Translations under genes and position numbers: made by a program | Source: Reyranella sp. CPCC 100927 | GTDB taxonomy: Bacteria > Pseudomonadota > Alphaproteobacteria > Reyranellales > Reyranellaceae | Direction: 5' to 3' | NCBI RefSeq assembly: GCF_007859315.1 | Contig: NZ_VOHA01000006.1 | Location: 1 to 64,000 of the forward strand | Length of the DNA: 64,000 nucleotides | Part shown: piece by piece, positions 47,031 to 56,198 of the stretch | How positions within the stretch are numbered: the stretch's first letter is position 1 | Layout: every line of letters starts with the position of its first letter | Notes under the pieces: generated by a model | Database searches by the model: none | What the model was told of the DNA's origin: nothing | Seen by the model: only the letters and a program-made list of their open reading frames with translations

Positions 47031-49478
47031 ATGGGGCAAGCAAACGGGGCTCGCGCGCTGCGACGGGTCCGCAACGGGGTGTTCATCGCTTTGGGGGTCG
47101 TGTCAGCGAGCGTCGCATCGATGGCGGTCACGACGCGCGCGGCCCACGCCCAGTCGCAGCAGCACGTCGCCTTTGATATCCCGGCCGGGCCGCTATCGGG
47201 AGCGCTGGCCGCCTTCGGCCGCCAAGCCGGTCTTCAGGTCACCTATCTGCCCGAGATCGTCAGCGACAAGCGCACCGGCGGTGTGTCCGGCAATGCCGCG
47301 CCCAGGGATGCGCTCGATCGCCTGCTGCAGGGATCAGGATTGTCCTATCGCTTCTCCGGCGCGCGTACCATCACGATCGAACGGCTGCCGTCAGCGGCGG
47401 GTGGCCCGCAGGGAGCCATTCCGCTCGACCGCATCGATGTGCGCGGGCTCGGCGAGAGCGCCTGGGGGCCGGTCAGCGGCGTGGTGGCCAAGCGCAGTGC
47501 CTCGGCGACCAAGACCGACACGCCGCTGCTGGAGGTGCCGCAGTCGGTGACGGTGATCACCGCCGACCAGGTCGCGCGGCAAGCCGCCGAGAGCGTCGGT
47601 GAGACATTGCACTATGCCGCCGGCACGCGTGGCGACATCTACGGGTATTCGACACAGCGCGACTACGTCCGCGTCCGCGGCTTCTCGCCCAACTACTACC
47701 TGGACGGCCTGATCCTGCCGTACGGCATCACGGCCCAGGGTGGAAAGTCGGAGCCGTACGGCCTGGAGCGCATCGAGGTGTTGCGCGGGCCCTCGTCGGT
47801 GATGTTCGGGCAGAACCCGCCGGGTGGCATCATCAACATGGTCAGCAAGCGGCCCATCGACGAGGCCCGCCGGGAGGTTTTCATCCGCGGCGGCAGCCAC
47901 GGCCGCGTCCAGGGCGGCTTCGACCTCACGGGTCCGATCACGGCCGACAAGACCTTGCAGTACCGCGTGGTGGGCATGGCGCGAAACGGCGGCACCGATA
48001 CCCGCCACGCCGACGACGACCGCTATTACTTCGCGCCGAGCCTGTCGTGGCGGCCCAGCGAGTCGACGTCGCTCACCGTGCTGGCGCAGGTGCAGCGCGA
48101 TCGGGCCGGGATCAACGAGAACTACTTTCCGGCCCTGGGCACGCTGTACCGCAACCCGCTGGGCAAAGTGTCGACCCGCCTCCATCTGGGCGAGCCGGGG
48201 TCCGACAAGCTGAAGCGGGATCAGTTTTTCATCGGCTACGAGTTCTCGCATCGCTTCGACAACGGCGTGACGTTCAAGCAGAACGCCCGTTACGCCTATG
48301 TCGATGTCTATACCGCGACGACCTTCACGCTGGGGATACAGCCGGATAATCGCACGCTCAACCGCTCCTTCAGCGTCATCAATCGCAAGCTGAAGTATCT
48401 CACGGTCGACAGCCAGGTGCTGGCCGATGTCGAGATGGGGCCCTTGACCCATCGCGTGATCGCCGGCCTGGACTGGCGTCGCGGCAGCGAGCGGGCGCTG
48501 AACGGCGGCGCCACGGCGCCCGACCTGGATATCTTCAACCCGGTCTACGGGCGGCCGTTCGGGCCGTTCGTCTATGACCAGAAGTATGTGGAGCGGGCCT
48601 GGCAGGTCGGCTTCTACGCCCAGGACCAGATTCGCTTCGACCGGTGGCTGCTGACCTTGGGCGGCCGCTTCGACTGGGCCGATACCACCAGGAAGGACTA
48701 CCTGGCGTCGAGCGCCAGCACGGTGAAGGACCACGCCTTCACCGGCCGCGTCGGGCTGACCTATCTGTTCGACAACGGGCTTGCGCCGTATGTGAGCTAT
48801 TCGACGTCGTTCGAGCCGGTGCTGGCCTCGGCGTCACCCGCGCGCGGCGGCACGCTGTTCAAGCCGACCACGGGCCGGCAGTTCGAGGTCGGCCTGAAAT
48901 ATCAGCCGACCTGGTTCAACGGCCTGTTCACGGCCGCCTATTTCGACCTGGCGCAGCGCAACGTCTCGACGACGGATCCGCAGGATGTGCGCTACAGCGT
49001 GCAGACCGGCGCCGTGCGGGTGCGCGGCATCGAGCTGGAAGCGCATGCCAACATCACGGCCGGCCTGAGCCTCATCGGCGCCTATACCTATATCGATACC
49101 GAGATCACCAAGACCAACAACCCGGCCGAGCGCGGCCGCCGGCTGCCGTCCATTCCCAAGCACCAGGCCAGTCTGTGGGCACAGTACGCCTTCCAGGAAG
49201 GCCCGCTGAGCAGCCTGACATTGGGTGGCGGGGTTCGCTATGTCGGCGCCAGCTACGGCGATGCCGCCAATCTCTGGCGTGCGCCGTCCTATACGCTCTT
49301 CGATGCCTCGCTGGGCATCGACCTCGGCAGGATCTGGCCCGAAGTGACCGGCGCCTCGTTCCAGTTGAACGCCAACAACCTGTTCGACAAGAAGACGGTC
49401 AACATCTGCTTCTATGACGCAGCCTGCGTGCTGGGCCAGCGCCGCACCGTGTCGGCGACGCTGAAGTACCGCTGGTAG
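47031..49478 (+). CDS. TonB-dependent siderophore receptor with signalling domain (FecA/FpvA type)
   Basis: The 815-residue outer-membrane protein has a signal peptide (cleavage near AHA-Q40), an STN signalling domain (about residues 45-115, with FDIPAGPLSGALAAFGRQAG), a plug (about 150-265) and a 22-strand barrel ending LKYRW. It would transport a ferric siderophore and signal through the FecR and FecI proteins. The ATG at 47031 gives a good signal peptide; upstream in-frame codons overlap fecR. Weak ribosome site. Confidence 0.85.
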   Translation: MGQANGARALRRVRNGVFIALGVVSASVASMAVTTRAAHAQSQQHVAFDIPAGPLSGALAAFGRQAGLQVTYLPEIVSDKRTGGVSGNAAPRDALDRLLQGSGLSYRFSGARTITIERLPSAAGGPQGAIPLDRIDVRGLGESAWGPVSGVVAKRSASATKTDTPLLEVPQSVTVITADQVARQAAESVGETLHYAAGTRGDIYGYSTQRDYVRVRGFSPNYYLDGLILPYGITAQGGKSEPYGLERIEVLRGPSSVMFGQNPPGGIINMVSKRPIDEARREVFIRGGSHGRVQGGFDLTGPITADKTLQYRVVGMARNGGTDTRHADDDRYYFAPSLSWRPSESTSLTVLAQVQRDRAGINENYFPALGTLYRNPLGKVSTRLHLGEPGSDKLKRDQFFIGYEFSHRFDNGVTFKQNARYAYVDVYTATTFTLGIQPDNRTLNRSFSVINRKLKYLTVDSQVLADVEMGPLTHRVIAGLDWRRGSERALNGGATAPDLDIFNPVYGRPFGPFVYDQKYVERAWQVGFYAQDQIRFDRWLLTLGGRFDWADTTRKDYLASSASTVKDHAFTGRVGLTYLFDNGLAPYVSYSTSFEPVLASASPARGGTLFKPTTGRQFEVGLKYQPTWFNGLFTAAYFDLAQRNVSTTDPQDVRYSVQTGAVRVRGIELEAHANITAGLSLIGAYTYIDTEITKTNNPAERGRRLPSIPKHQASLWAQYAFQEGPLSSLTLGGGVRYVGASYGDAANLWRAPSYTLFDASLGIDLGRIWPEVTGASFQLNANNLFDKKTVNICFYDAACVLGQRRTVSATLKYRW

Positions 49479-49531
49479 GGCGCCGGAAGCGGACGTCGTC
49501 CTGACAGGCTGTGATTTTGTGAGCCCGCGCT

Positions 49532-49615
49532 GTCATCCCGAGCGCAGCGAGGGACCTTGCCGACCTTGGACGGCCGAGAAACCGCCGAAAGATTCCTCGC
49601 TACGCTCGGAATGAC
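49532..49615. repeat. Family A repeat, divergent copy
   Basis: Arms GTCATCCCGAGCGCAGCG and CGCTACGCTCGGAATGAC are intact, but the loop differs from the other copies (AGGGACCTTGCC and GGCCGAGAAACC). It sits downstream of the FecA-type receptor. Confidence 0.75.
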
Positions 49616-49661
49616 AGCTGAGCGCAGCGAAGGACGTCGGCGTTGGCGTCACTCTAGACCT

Positions 49662-50231
49662 TTACCGGGCCGAGGCGACCAGTTGGGGGCGGAAGGTGGT
49701 GCGCGGCGGCGGGGCGTCCTGCACGACGGCATCGGCGCTCGACACGCGCCGCGTGCCGCGGATGGCGCCGCTATGGTCCGCCGTGACCGGCGACCGCAGG
49801 CCGCCGTCGATTACTTCCGCCGCCAGGCGGTCGGCTTCCGCCTCGCAATCGTCGTCGTCATCGCCCAGCGCCACGACCTCGGCCGAGGACAGGTCCCACG
49901 AGGCGCGCCAGGAGAGCGCGGCGCCGCCGGCAGCGCGCTGCTGCAGGACGTGCACCAGTTCGTGTGCCAGCAGCCAGCGGCCCTCGGGCGCGTAGGGCTC
50001 GTACTCGCCATCGGCGAACAGGATGTCGTTGCCCAGGGTCAGTGCGCGCGCTTTCAGCGTGTTGCACAGGTGGGCGGCCACCGCTCCGGTGTGGATGCGG
50101 ACGTCCTGCAGGCTGGTGCCGAACCGCGCTTCCATGTAGCGGCGCAGGGACGGCGGCATCGGCGTTTCCTCACCGAAAGCCAGCCAGAGTTTCAGCAGAT
50201 CACGGGGTATCAGAACTTCGGCGTCGCTCAT
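49662..50231 (-). CDS. DUF4157 (eCIS core) protein with HExxH motif
   Basis: This 189-residue protein matches DUF4157: MPPSLRRYMEARFGTSLQDVRIHTG and HELVHVLQQ, with the zinc-type HExxH at His90-Glu91-His94. DUF4157 proteins often accompany contractile injection systems or toxins, but no such genes are near. The C-terminal 70 residues are low-complexity. Start ATG at 50231. Function is open: protease, effector or structural protein. Confidence 0.8.
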   Translation of the reverse strand: MSDAEVLIPRDLLKLWLAFGEETPMPPSLRRYMEARFGTSLQDVRIHTGAVAAHLCNTLKARALTLGNDILFADGEYEPYAPEGRWLLAHELVHVLQQRAAGGAALSWRASWDLSSAEVVALGDDDDDCEAEADRLAAEVIDGGLRSPVTADHSGAIRGTRRVSSADAVVQDAPPPRTTFRPQLVASAR

Positions 50232-50579
50232 CGTATGCTCCCCACCACCCTCAAGGGGGTGTGCAAGGTCCGCGCCGCCCGTGCTTCGTCCTGTGACCCG
50301 CTTTGGCTTCCGCTGCAGGGCTGCTATCCTGAGGCGGTGGCCTTTGAGGGCCGGTCCGGTTGTGCCGGCGTCGCGCTCACTTCTCGAAGTGAGTGTTCGC
50401 TCATATAGATGAGTGTCCGCTCACCGTCAATCCTCCACCTGGAGGAAAGGCCTGTGGATAACTCTTCCCGGACACCGCCACCGCACACCGAAAAGGCGGG
50501 CTTTTCTCATCCCTGGGCGCGGGTACAACCGATGCGGCGCCGGCAGATGATGGCCTGCGGCCGGTAAGGGGAGCGTGCG
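50232..50579. other. Divergent region with clustered operator-like palindromes
   Basis: This 348-base spacer separates the DUF4157 gene (minus) from an SDR gene (plus). It holds the palindromes at 50376-50423 and otherwise no gene. Confidence 0.5.
50376..50423. promoter_or_regulatory. Cluster of three TetR-like operators
   Basis: A perfect palindrome CTCACTTCTCGAAGTGAG (50376-50393) overlaps TGAGTGTTCGCTCA (50390-50403), and TGAGTGTCCGCTCA follows at 50410-50423, 20 bases after the previous one. The TGAG-N6-CTCA pattern is common for TetR-family regulators. No tetR gene is adjacent. Confidence 0.55.
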
Positions 50580-51371
50580 ATGGCAGGACGTCTGGAGGGC
50601 AAGGTGGCGGTGGTGACCGGTGCGGCGCCGCGCGGCGAGGGCGTGGGCAACGGCATGGCGACCGCCATCCTGTTCGCGCGCGAGGGCGCCCGGGTGGTGC
50701 TGGTCAACCGCAATGCCGAGCGCGCCGAGACACTGGCGCGGCAGATCAGGGACGAAGGCGGCGCGGCCGCGGTGTTTGCGGGCGATGTCGCCAAGCCCGA
50801 GGTCGCCGAGGCGATGGCGGCGTTCGCCGTCGACACCTACGGCCGCCTGGACATCCTGCACAACAACGTGGGCATCGGCGGCGGGGTGGGCACGCCGGAG
50901 GGCGTGGCCCTGGAGACCTGGAACAAGGTGCTGGAGGTCAACCTCACCACCACCATGCTGTGCACCAAGTATTGCCTGCCGCGGATGAAGGCCAGTGGCG
51001 GCGGCTCGGTCATCATGGTGTCGTCGATCGCCGGCGCGCTGGGCTTGATGGGCAGCGCCGGGGCTGTCGCGTACAGCACGGCGAAGGCCGGCCTGCACGG
51101 TTTCACGCTGTCGGTGGCGGCCGACTACGCCACCCAGAACATCCGCGCCAATTGCATCATCGTGGGCTCGGTGCACACGCCGATGGTGGCGGGCATGGGC
51201 GACGAAGCCCGCGAGCGGCGCAAGAACATGGTGCCGATGAAGACCGAGGGTACGGCCTGGGACGTCGCGCACGGCGCGGTGTACCTGGCATCGGACGAAT
51301 CGCGCTGGGTGACGGGGATCCTGCTGCCCATCGACGGCGGCCTCGTGGCGCTGCGGCAGTGGCCGCGGTAG
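50580..51371 (+). CDS. Short-chain dehydrogenase/reductase
   Basis: The 263-residue SDR has TGAAPRGEGVGNG as the cofactor loop, NNVG, a catalytic serine in SSIAG and YSTAK as YxxxK. The substrate is unknown. GGGGAG precedes the ATG at 50580. The operator cluster lies 157 bases upstream. Confidence 0.85.
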   Translation: MAGRLEGKVAVVTGAAPRGEGVGNGMATAILFAREGARVVLVNRNAERAETLARQIRDEGGAAAVFAGDVAKPEVAEAMAAFAVDTYGRLDILHNNVGIGGGVGTPEGVALETWNKVLEVNLTTTMLCTKYCLPRMKASGGGSVIMVSSIAGALGLMGSAGAVAYSTAKAGLHGFTLSVAADYATQNIRANCIIVGSVHTPMVAGMGDEARERRKNMVPMKTEGTAWDVAHGAVYLASDESRWVTGILLPIDGGLVALRQWPR

Positions 51372-51390
51372 ACGCTGCGCCGTTCAAGGA

Positions 51391-51645
51391 CTACAGGCGC
51401 CAGACGTCGCCGACGGCCAGGCCCAGGCGGTCGATGGTTCGCCGGCTCAGGCTGCCCACAAGCCTGACATCGTGGATCGTCGGCGCGCGATGCTGCAGCG
51501 CGGCGCGCGGTTGGACGACGTCCGGTGCCTGCCGTGCCGCCGCCATGGCCTCGCGATGGTCTTCGACCGCGACGGCAAAGAGCAGCGGCTCCAGTTCACC
51601 CCGTCCGGCCTCGAGCTCGATCAGGATGACCCAGCCTGCCGCCAT
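51391..51645 (-). CDS. Small protein of unknown function
   Basis: The 84-residue protein starts 8 bases after the stop of the upstream gene. Segments such as GWVILIELEAGRGELEPLLFAVAVEDHREAM suggest a compact beta-alpha fold. No family is recognised. I chose the ATG at 51645 with GAGCG upstream over a longer reading that overlaps the preceding gene. Coupling suggests a shared function with that gene. Confidence 0.5.
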   Translation of the reverse strand: MAAGWVILIELEAGRGELEPLLFAVAVEDHREAMAAARQAPDVVQPRAALQHRAPTIHDVRLVGSLSRRTIDRLGLAVGDVWRL

Positions 51646-51653
51646 GCGTCGCT

Positions 51654-52949
51654 CTAACGAAGGCTCGTCGCGGTCACGAACTGGTGGCCAATCCACCATA
51701 CCGGTTCGCGCGGAGTCCGCCCCTCACGCAGCATGGCGTAGCCGCAGGCCTTGATCACCACCTCGCTGAGCGTCGCCGTCAGAAGATCGCGGCGGTCCTT
51801 GTGCATGTCGACAAGTCTCTTGGACGTCGCCTGCATCAATTCCATCTGCTCGGAGCCGCTGTGCTGGGGCCATTGGTCGAATTGCGTCCAGCGCTGAATG
51901 ATGTCCGAGCGGAAATAGCTGTCGGTGAGCTCGATCAGTGCGTCAACGGTATGTTCGGGTTTCAGCAGATGGGCGCACTGCTCGATCAGTTTCCGGGTGA
52001 CCGGATGATCGGGCGCTTCTTTCCTGAAAGCGCCCAGCAGCGGGTAGAGGGCGATCTCAACGCCTTGGAATATCGAACTCGAGTTGGTCAAAATCTCCGG
52101 CGCATTGAAGACACACACCTTCACGCCATCGCTGGTCGCGCGGCGGGCGACATTCTCCAGTTCAATCTTGGCGAAGCCTTGCAGGTAGGGTGAATAGCTC
52201 TGCCAGTGATAGGCGCCCGCGACGTAGATCTCGGCACCATGATAGCCGTAGGCTACGTAGGAAACCTGGCCGCCCTTGTTGGCGACGCGATCGCGCAGGC
52301 CGGCGCTCAATTCGATCAGGTCACCGAGACTGTTCGCGGTGACGTCCATGAAGCTCATCTCGCAAAAGCGGCCGACGTCACCGCTCCAGAACTCTTGCGA
52401 AGGGACGTCGCTGCCTTTGAAGACCCGACCCATGATGGGCGCGATGATTTTCGCGCGCGGAACACCGCCGGCCATGGTGTGGGCGATCAGGACGTTGGCG
52501 CCATCGGGAATCTGTTTTTCCAGCTCGGCCAGATACTGCGTCACGCGCGCCCGAAAACTCTGACGGCCGGCGGCGCGCGCCTCTGCGACCTGCGCGAAAT
52601 CGAGCGTGGCCTTGTTCCACTCGCTCAGCTTCAGGCCCTTGAGCTGGTCGCTTGGGCTCAAGCCCTGGTTCGACTTTGCCAGATCAAATCCGCACTCGAG
52701 TGGAACATTCACCACGGGCTGGTCTTTCGCAGCCAGCTCGTCGGCCGTCAGGGGGCGCAGCTGATCGTTCTCATCGCGGCGTCCCACCGTGCCGTAGATG
52801 ACTTTCATCCCGGCTTTCCTGGCTTCGTCGATCAGCCCGTTGACGTAGCCGCGCGCAAACACTTCACCGAAAACGACCAGGACATCCTTCTGGCCATAGC
52901 CTGACACGGCATTGACGTCACGAAGCGGCTTGACCTGATGCACGCGCAT
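51654..52949 (-). CDS. Uncharacterised Rossmann-like protein, possibly FabMG-type enoyl-ACP reductase
   Basis: This 431-residue protein has an N-terminal nucleotide-fold-like strand (DVLVVFGEVFARGYVNGLIDEARKAGMKVIYGTVGRR) and a segment VLIAHTMAGGVPRAKII. The central part has GQVSYVAYGYHGAEIYVAGAYHW, rich in aromatic residues. It recalls proteins annotated as enoyl-ACP reductase FabMG, but I cannot confirm this from memory. GAGG precedes the ATG. It lies upstream of the small unknown gene. Confidence 0.55.
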   Translation of the reverse strand: MRVHQVKPLRDVNAVSGYGQKDVLVVFGEVFARGYVNGLIDEARKAGMKVIYGTVGRRDENDQLRPLTADELAAKDQPVVNVPLECGFDLAKSNQGLSPSDQLKGLKLSEWNKATLDFAQVAEARAAGRQSFRARVTQYLAELEKQIPDGANVLIAHTMAGGVPRAKIIAPIMGRVFKGSDVPSQEFWSGDVGRFCEMSFMDVTANSLGDLIELSAGLRDRVANKGGQVSYVAYGYHGAEIYVAGAYHWQSYSPYLQGFAKIELENVARRATSDGVKVCVFNAPEILTNSSSIFQGVEIALYPLLGAFRKEAPDHPVTRKLIEQCAHLLKPEHTVDALIELTDSYFRSDIIQRWTQFDQWPQHSGSEQMELMQATSKRLVDMHKDRRDLLTATLSEVVIKACGYAMLREGRTPREPVWWIGHQFVTATSLR

Positions 52950-53036
52950 ATCCTCGATTGGAGGCGACTGGGTTGCTTCCGATTGAAGGGGAGATGCGAT
53001 GAAAAGACAAGCCTGCGGGTATTCTCTCGGACTCGA

Positions 53037-53465
53037 TCAGGTTCGGCGTTTTCGCGCGGTGATCGGCATGTCCCTGCGGCCATCGGCCAGGTCATCCAGG
53101 ATCGGACACTCGGGCCGTCGATCGCCGTGACAGTGCTCGGCGAGATGCCGCAGCGTGCGGCTCATGGCCATCAGCTGGGCCGCGCGCTCTTCCAGTTCGG
53201 CGATGTGCGTGCGCGCCAGCGTCTTGACGTCGGCGCTGGCGCGGCCGTGGTCGCGCCACAGGGTCAGCAGTTCGGTGATCTGTTCCATGGAGAAGCCCAG
53301 ATCGCGGGCGCGGCGGATGAAGCGCAGGGTGTGCACGTCGGCGTCGCGGTAGACGCGGTAGCCCGCTCCGGTGCGCTCGGCGCGCGGCAGCAGGCCGACG
53401 CTTTCGTAATAGCGGATCATCTTGGCCGACACGCCGGAGTCGCGGGCGGCTTCACCGATGTTCAT
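53037..53465 (-). CDS. cueR: MerR-family copper regulator CueR
   Basis: The 142-residue protein has the MerR winged-helix (residues 1-40, [16 protein letters not shown]) and a metal-binding loop CHGDRRPEC, placing cysteines at the CueR positions. It activates the copA promoter upon Cu(I). The start overlaps the copA stop as ATGA. Confidence 0.9.
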   Translation of the reverse strand: MNIGEAARDSGVSAKMIRYYESVGLLPRAERTGAGYRVYRDADVHTLRFIRRARDLGFSMEQITELLTLWRDHGRASADVKTLARTHIAELEERAAQLMAMSRTLRHLAEHCHGDRRPECPILDDLADGRRDMPITARKRRT

Positions 53466-55933
53466 GGCTGCTTCTTTCCTTCCGGGCGCCAGCGGCGCAG
53501 GAGCAGGGCGTTGGAGACGACGCTGACGCTGCTGGCGGCCATGGCGGCGCCGGCGATCATCGGGCTCAGCAGGCCGAAGGCGGCCAGCGGGATGCCCAGC
53601 AGGTTGTAGACGAAGGCCCAGAACAGGTTCTGGCGGATCTTGGATCGGGTGCGCCGCGCCACGGCGATGGCGTCGGCCACCAGGGCCGGGTCGCCGCGCA
53701 TCAGCGTGATGCCGGCGGCGTGCATGGCAACGTCGGTGCCGGATGACATCGCGATGCCGACATCGGCGGCAGCCAGCGCCGGGGCGTCGTTCACGCCGTC
53801 GCCGACCATCGCGACGGCAACGCCATCTTCCTTCAGGTTCGTGACCAGCGACGCCTTGTCCTGCGGCAGGACCTCGGCCACGTACACGTCGATGTCGGCC
53901 CGCGCGGCGGCGATCCGGGCGCTGCCTTCGTTGTCGCCGGTCAGCATCACGGTGCGGATGCCCATGGCGCGCAGGCGCTGGACGGCGGCGCGCGTCGACG
54001 GCTTCAGCGTGTCGCCGAAGGCGATCAGGGCGAGGAGGCGGGAGCGCGGGCCTTCGGTCTGCCCAGGAGCGGGCGGGACGCCCGCGGTCCCGGGGACCTC
54101 GGCCAGGTACGAGACCGTGCGGCCTTCATCGCGCAGTTGCGCGGCGCGGGCGGCAAGCGGTGCGAGGTCGATGCCCAACTCCTGCATCAGGCGCTCGCTG
54201 CCGAGCTGCAGGGCACGGCCGTCGACGGTGGCGGCGATGCCGCGGCCGGGCAGGGCGGTGATGTCGCTCGCCGGCGATGGTGTCAGCTGTTCGGCCGCGG
54301 CCGCGGTAACCACGGCACGCGCCAGCGGGTGTTCGCTGCCGGCCTGGATGGCGGCGGCCAGCCGAAGCGCGTCGGCGCGGTCGACACCGGGCGCGGGTTC
54401 GAAAGCGACAACCGCGGGCTTGCCCTCGGTCAGGGTGCCGGTCTTGTCGAAGGCTACGACGCCGACGCCATGCGCGTGCTCCAGCGCCTCGGCGTCCTTG
54501 ATCAGGATGCCGTGCCGGGCGGCGACGCCGGTGCCGGCCATGATCGCGGTCGGGGTCGCCAGACCCAGCGCGCACGGGCAGGCGATCACCAGCACCGCGA
54601 CGGCGGAGATCACCGCGCGTTCGATATCGCCGGTCACGAACCACCAGCCCGCGAACGTCAGCAGCGCGATGCCGATCACGACCGGCACGAACACGGCGCT
54701 GACGCGATCGACCAGGCGCTGGATCGGCGCCTTCGCCGCCTGCGCGCTTTCAACCAGGCGCACGATGCGGGCCAGGGTCGACTCGGCACCGACCGCCGTG
54801 GTGCGCACCACGATCAGGCCGTCGCCGTTGATGGCGCCGCCGGTGACCGGGTCGCCGGCCTGCTTGGCCACCGGCACGCTCTCGCCCGTGATCAGCGATT
54901 CGTCGGCATGGGTGGCGCCCTCGGCGATGATGCCGTCGACGGCGATGCGTTCGCCCGGCCGCACGACCACGAGGTCGCCGACCGTTACGTTGCCCACCGG
55001 CACCTCGACCTCGCCGCCGTCGCGGCGCACGCGCGCCGTTTCCGGCCGCAGCGCCATCAGGGCGCGGATCGCCGCCGAGGTCTGGCGCTTGGCGCGGGCC
55101 TCGAAATACTTGCCCAGCAGCACCAGCGCGATCACCACGGCCGATGCTTCGTAGTAGAGATGCGGCATCGCCTCTGCCGGCGTGGTCAGCAGCATCCAGG
55201 TGCTGAGGCCCCAGCCGGCCGACGTGCCCAGCGCCACCAGCAGGTCCATGTTGCCGACGCCGGCGCGCAGCGCCTTGAAGGCGCCGACATAGAAGCGCCA
55301 GCCGAGGATGAACTGCACCGGCGTTGCCAGCGCGAGCTGCCACCAGCCCGGCAGCATGGCGTGGATACCCAGCGGTTCCAGCACCATGGGCACCACCAGC
55401 GGCAGCGACAGCAGGATCGCGGCGGCGGCCTGCAGCCGCGCGTGGCGGTCGGCGCGCGCCTTGGCGTCGTCGCCGGTATCGGCCGCCGGTGTCAGCGGCT
55501 TGGCGTGGTAGCCGGCGGCGTCGACGGCCTTGATCAGCGCCGGCAACGTCCGGTCGGCCGGCCCGGCGATCTCCACGCGCGCCTGCTCGGAGGCCAGGTT
55601 CACGCTGGCGCGGGTCACGCCGGGAACCGCCTGCAAGGCGCGCTCGACGCGGCCGACGCAGGAGGCGCAGGTCATGCCCTCGATCGCGAGATCGACGCTG
55701 GATGTGCCGACCTTGTAGCCCGCCGTCTCGACGGCGTGGGTCAGTTGCGCCGGCGGCAGCGTGGCGGGCGCCGTGACGGTCGCGGTTTCCGACGCGAGGT
55801 TGACGCTGACGCGCGCGACGCCGGGCACGGCTTCCAGCGCCCGCTCGACCCGCCGTACGCAGCCGGCGCAGGTCATCCCGACGATCGGCAGCTGGAGGTC
55901 GCGCAGGTCCTGGGGGGTAAGGCTCTTGTTCAT
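53462..55933 (-). CDS. copA: Copper-exporting P1B-type ATPase CopA
   Basis: The 823-residue pump has two N-terminal metal domains (GMTCAGC with Cys22/25, GMTCASC with Cys88/91), eight membrane helices, the CPC motif in [16 protein letters not shown], and [10 protein letters not shown]. It exports Cu(I) across the inner membrane. Residues about 614-632 ([19 protein letters not shown]) are encoded by an in-frame family B repeat between SYLAEV and LLALIAFGD; homologues normally continue directly. It is cotranscribed with cueR and controlled from the palindrome at 55949-55967. Confidence 0.95.
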   Translation of the reverse strand: MNKSLTPQDLRDLQLPIVGMTCAGCVRRVERALEAVPGVARVSVNLASETATVTAPATLPPAQLTHAVETAGYKVGTSSVDLAIEGMTCASCVGRVERALQAVPGVTRASVNLASEQARVEIAGPADRTLPALIKAVDAAGYHAKPLTPAADTGDDAKARADRHARLQAAAAILLSLPLVVPMVLEPLGIHAMLPGWWQLALATPVQFILGWRFYVGAFKALRAGVGNMDLLVALGTSAGWGLSTWMLLTTPAEAMPHLYYEASAVVIALVLLGKYFEARAKRQTSAAIRALMALRPETARVRRDGGEVEVPVGNVTVGDLVVVRPGERIAVDGIIAEGATHADESLITGESVPVAKQAGDPVTGGAINGDGLIVVRTTAVGAESTLARIVRLVESAQAAKAPIQRLVDRVSAVFVPVVIGIALLTFAGWWFVTGDIERAVISAVAVLVIACPCALGLATPTAIMAGTGVAARHGILIKDAEALEHAHGVGVVAFDKTGTLTEGKPAVVAFEPAPGVDRADALRLAAAIQAGSEHPLARAVVTAAAAEQLTPSPASDITALPGRGIAATVDGRALQLGSERLMQELGIDLAPLAARAAQLRDEGRTVSYLAEVPGTAGVPPAPGQTEGPRSRLLALIAFGDTLKPSTRAAVQRLRAMGIRTVMLTGDNEGSARIAAARADIDVYVAEVLPQDKASLVTNLKEDGVAVAMVGDGVNDAPALAAADVGIAMSSGTDVAMHAAGITLMRGDPALVADAIAVARRTRSKIRQNLFWAFVYNLLGIPLAAFGLLSPMIAGAAMAASSVSVVSNALLLRRWRPEGKKQP
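54039..54093. repeat. Family B hairpin repeat inside copA
   Basis: On the coding strand, GGGACCGCGGGCGTCCCGCC and GGCCCGCGCTCCCG form arms of the same repeat found intergenically at 41.1 kb. It keeps the reading frame open and adds about 19 residues. Confidence 0.8.
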
Positions 55934-55940
55934 GTCCCCC

Positions 55941-55971
55941 TAGATGGGCCTTCCCATGATGGGAAGGTCAA
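55941..55971 (-). promoter_or_regulatory. CueR-controlled copA promoter
   Basis: On the minus strand, TTGACC (-35, 55966-55971) and CATCTA (-10, 55941-55946) are 19 bases apart, the long spacing used by MerR activators. The palindrome CCTTCCCATGATGGGAAGG (55949-55967) fills the spacer. It lies 8 bases upstream of the copA start codon, which gives a very short leader. Confidence 0.85.
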
Positions 55972-55990
55972 GGGGCATAAAGTCCGGCGT

Positions 55991-56120
55991 AGATGAGGGG
56001 TTTTGCGGCTGCGCTCAGACGCGCGGCGGGGCAGCACGACGCGATCCGGAGCGAGACCGAAAACCCCTCATCCGGCCGCCACGATGCGGCGCCCATCGTC
56101 TCCCGGCCCCGGGAGAGAGG
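55991..56120. repeat. Partial family D-like repeat
   Basis: GATGAGGGGTTTT and AAAACCCCTCATC are inverted arms about 60 bases apart, followed by CTCCCGGCCCCGGGAG, a small hairpin. It is related to the 29.1 kb element but lacks the outer arms. Confidence 0.55.
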
Positions 56121-56130
56121 AAGAAATTGT

Positions 56131-56155
56131 ATTGAGAATGAGTATCAGTATCAAT
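56131..56155. promoter_or_regulatory. Fur-box-like operator
   Basis: The 25 bases run from ATTGA to TCAAT and include GAATGAGTATCAGTATC, close to the repeated hexamer pattern of Fur boxes. It lies 44 bases upstream of the receptor start, so iron repression is likely. Confidence 0.6.
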
Positions 56156-56198
56156 ACTGTCGCGACCTCTTTCAACAAGGACCGGGGACTTTGGGGTG

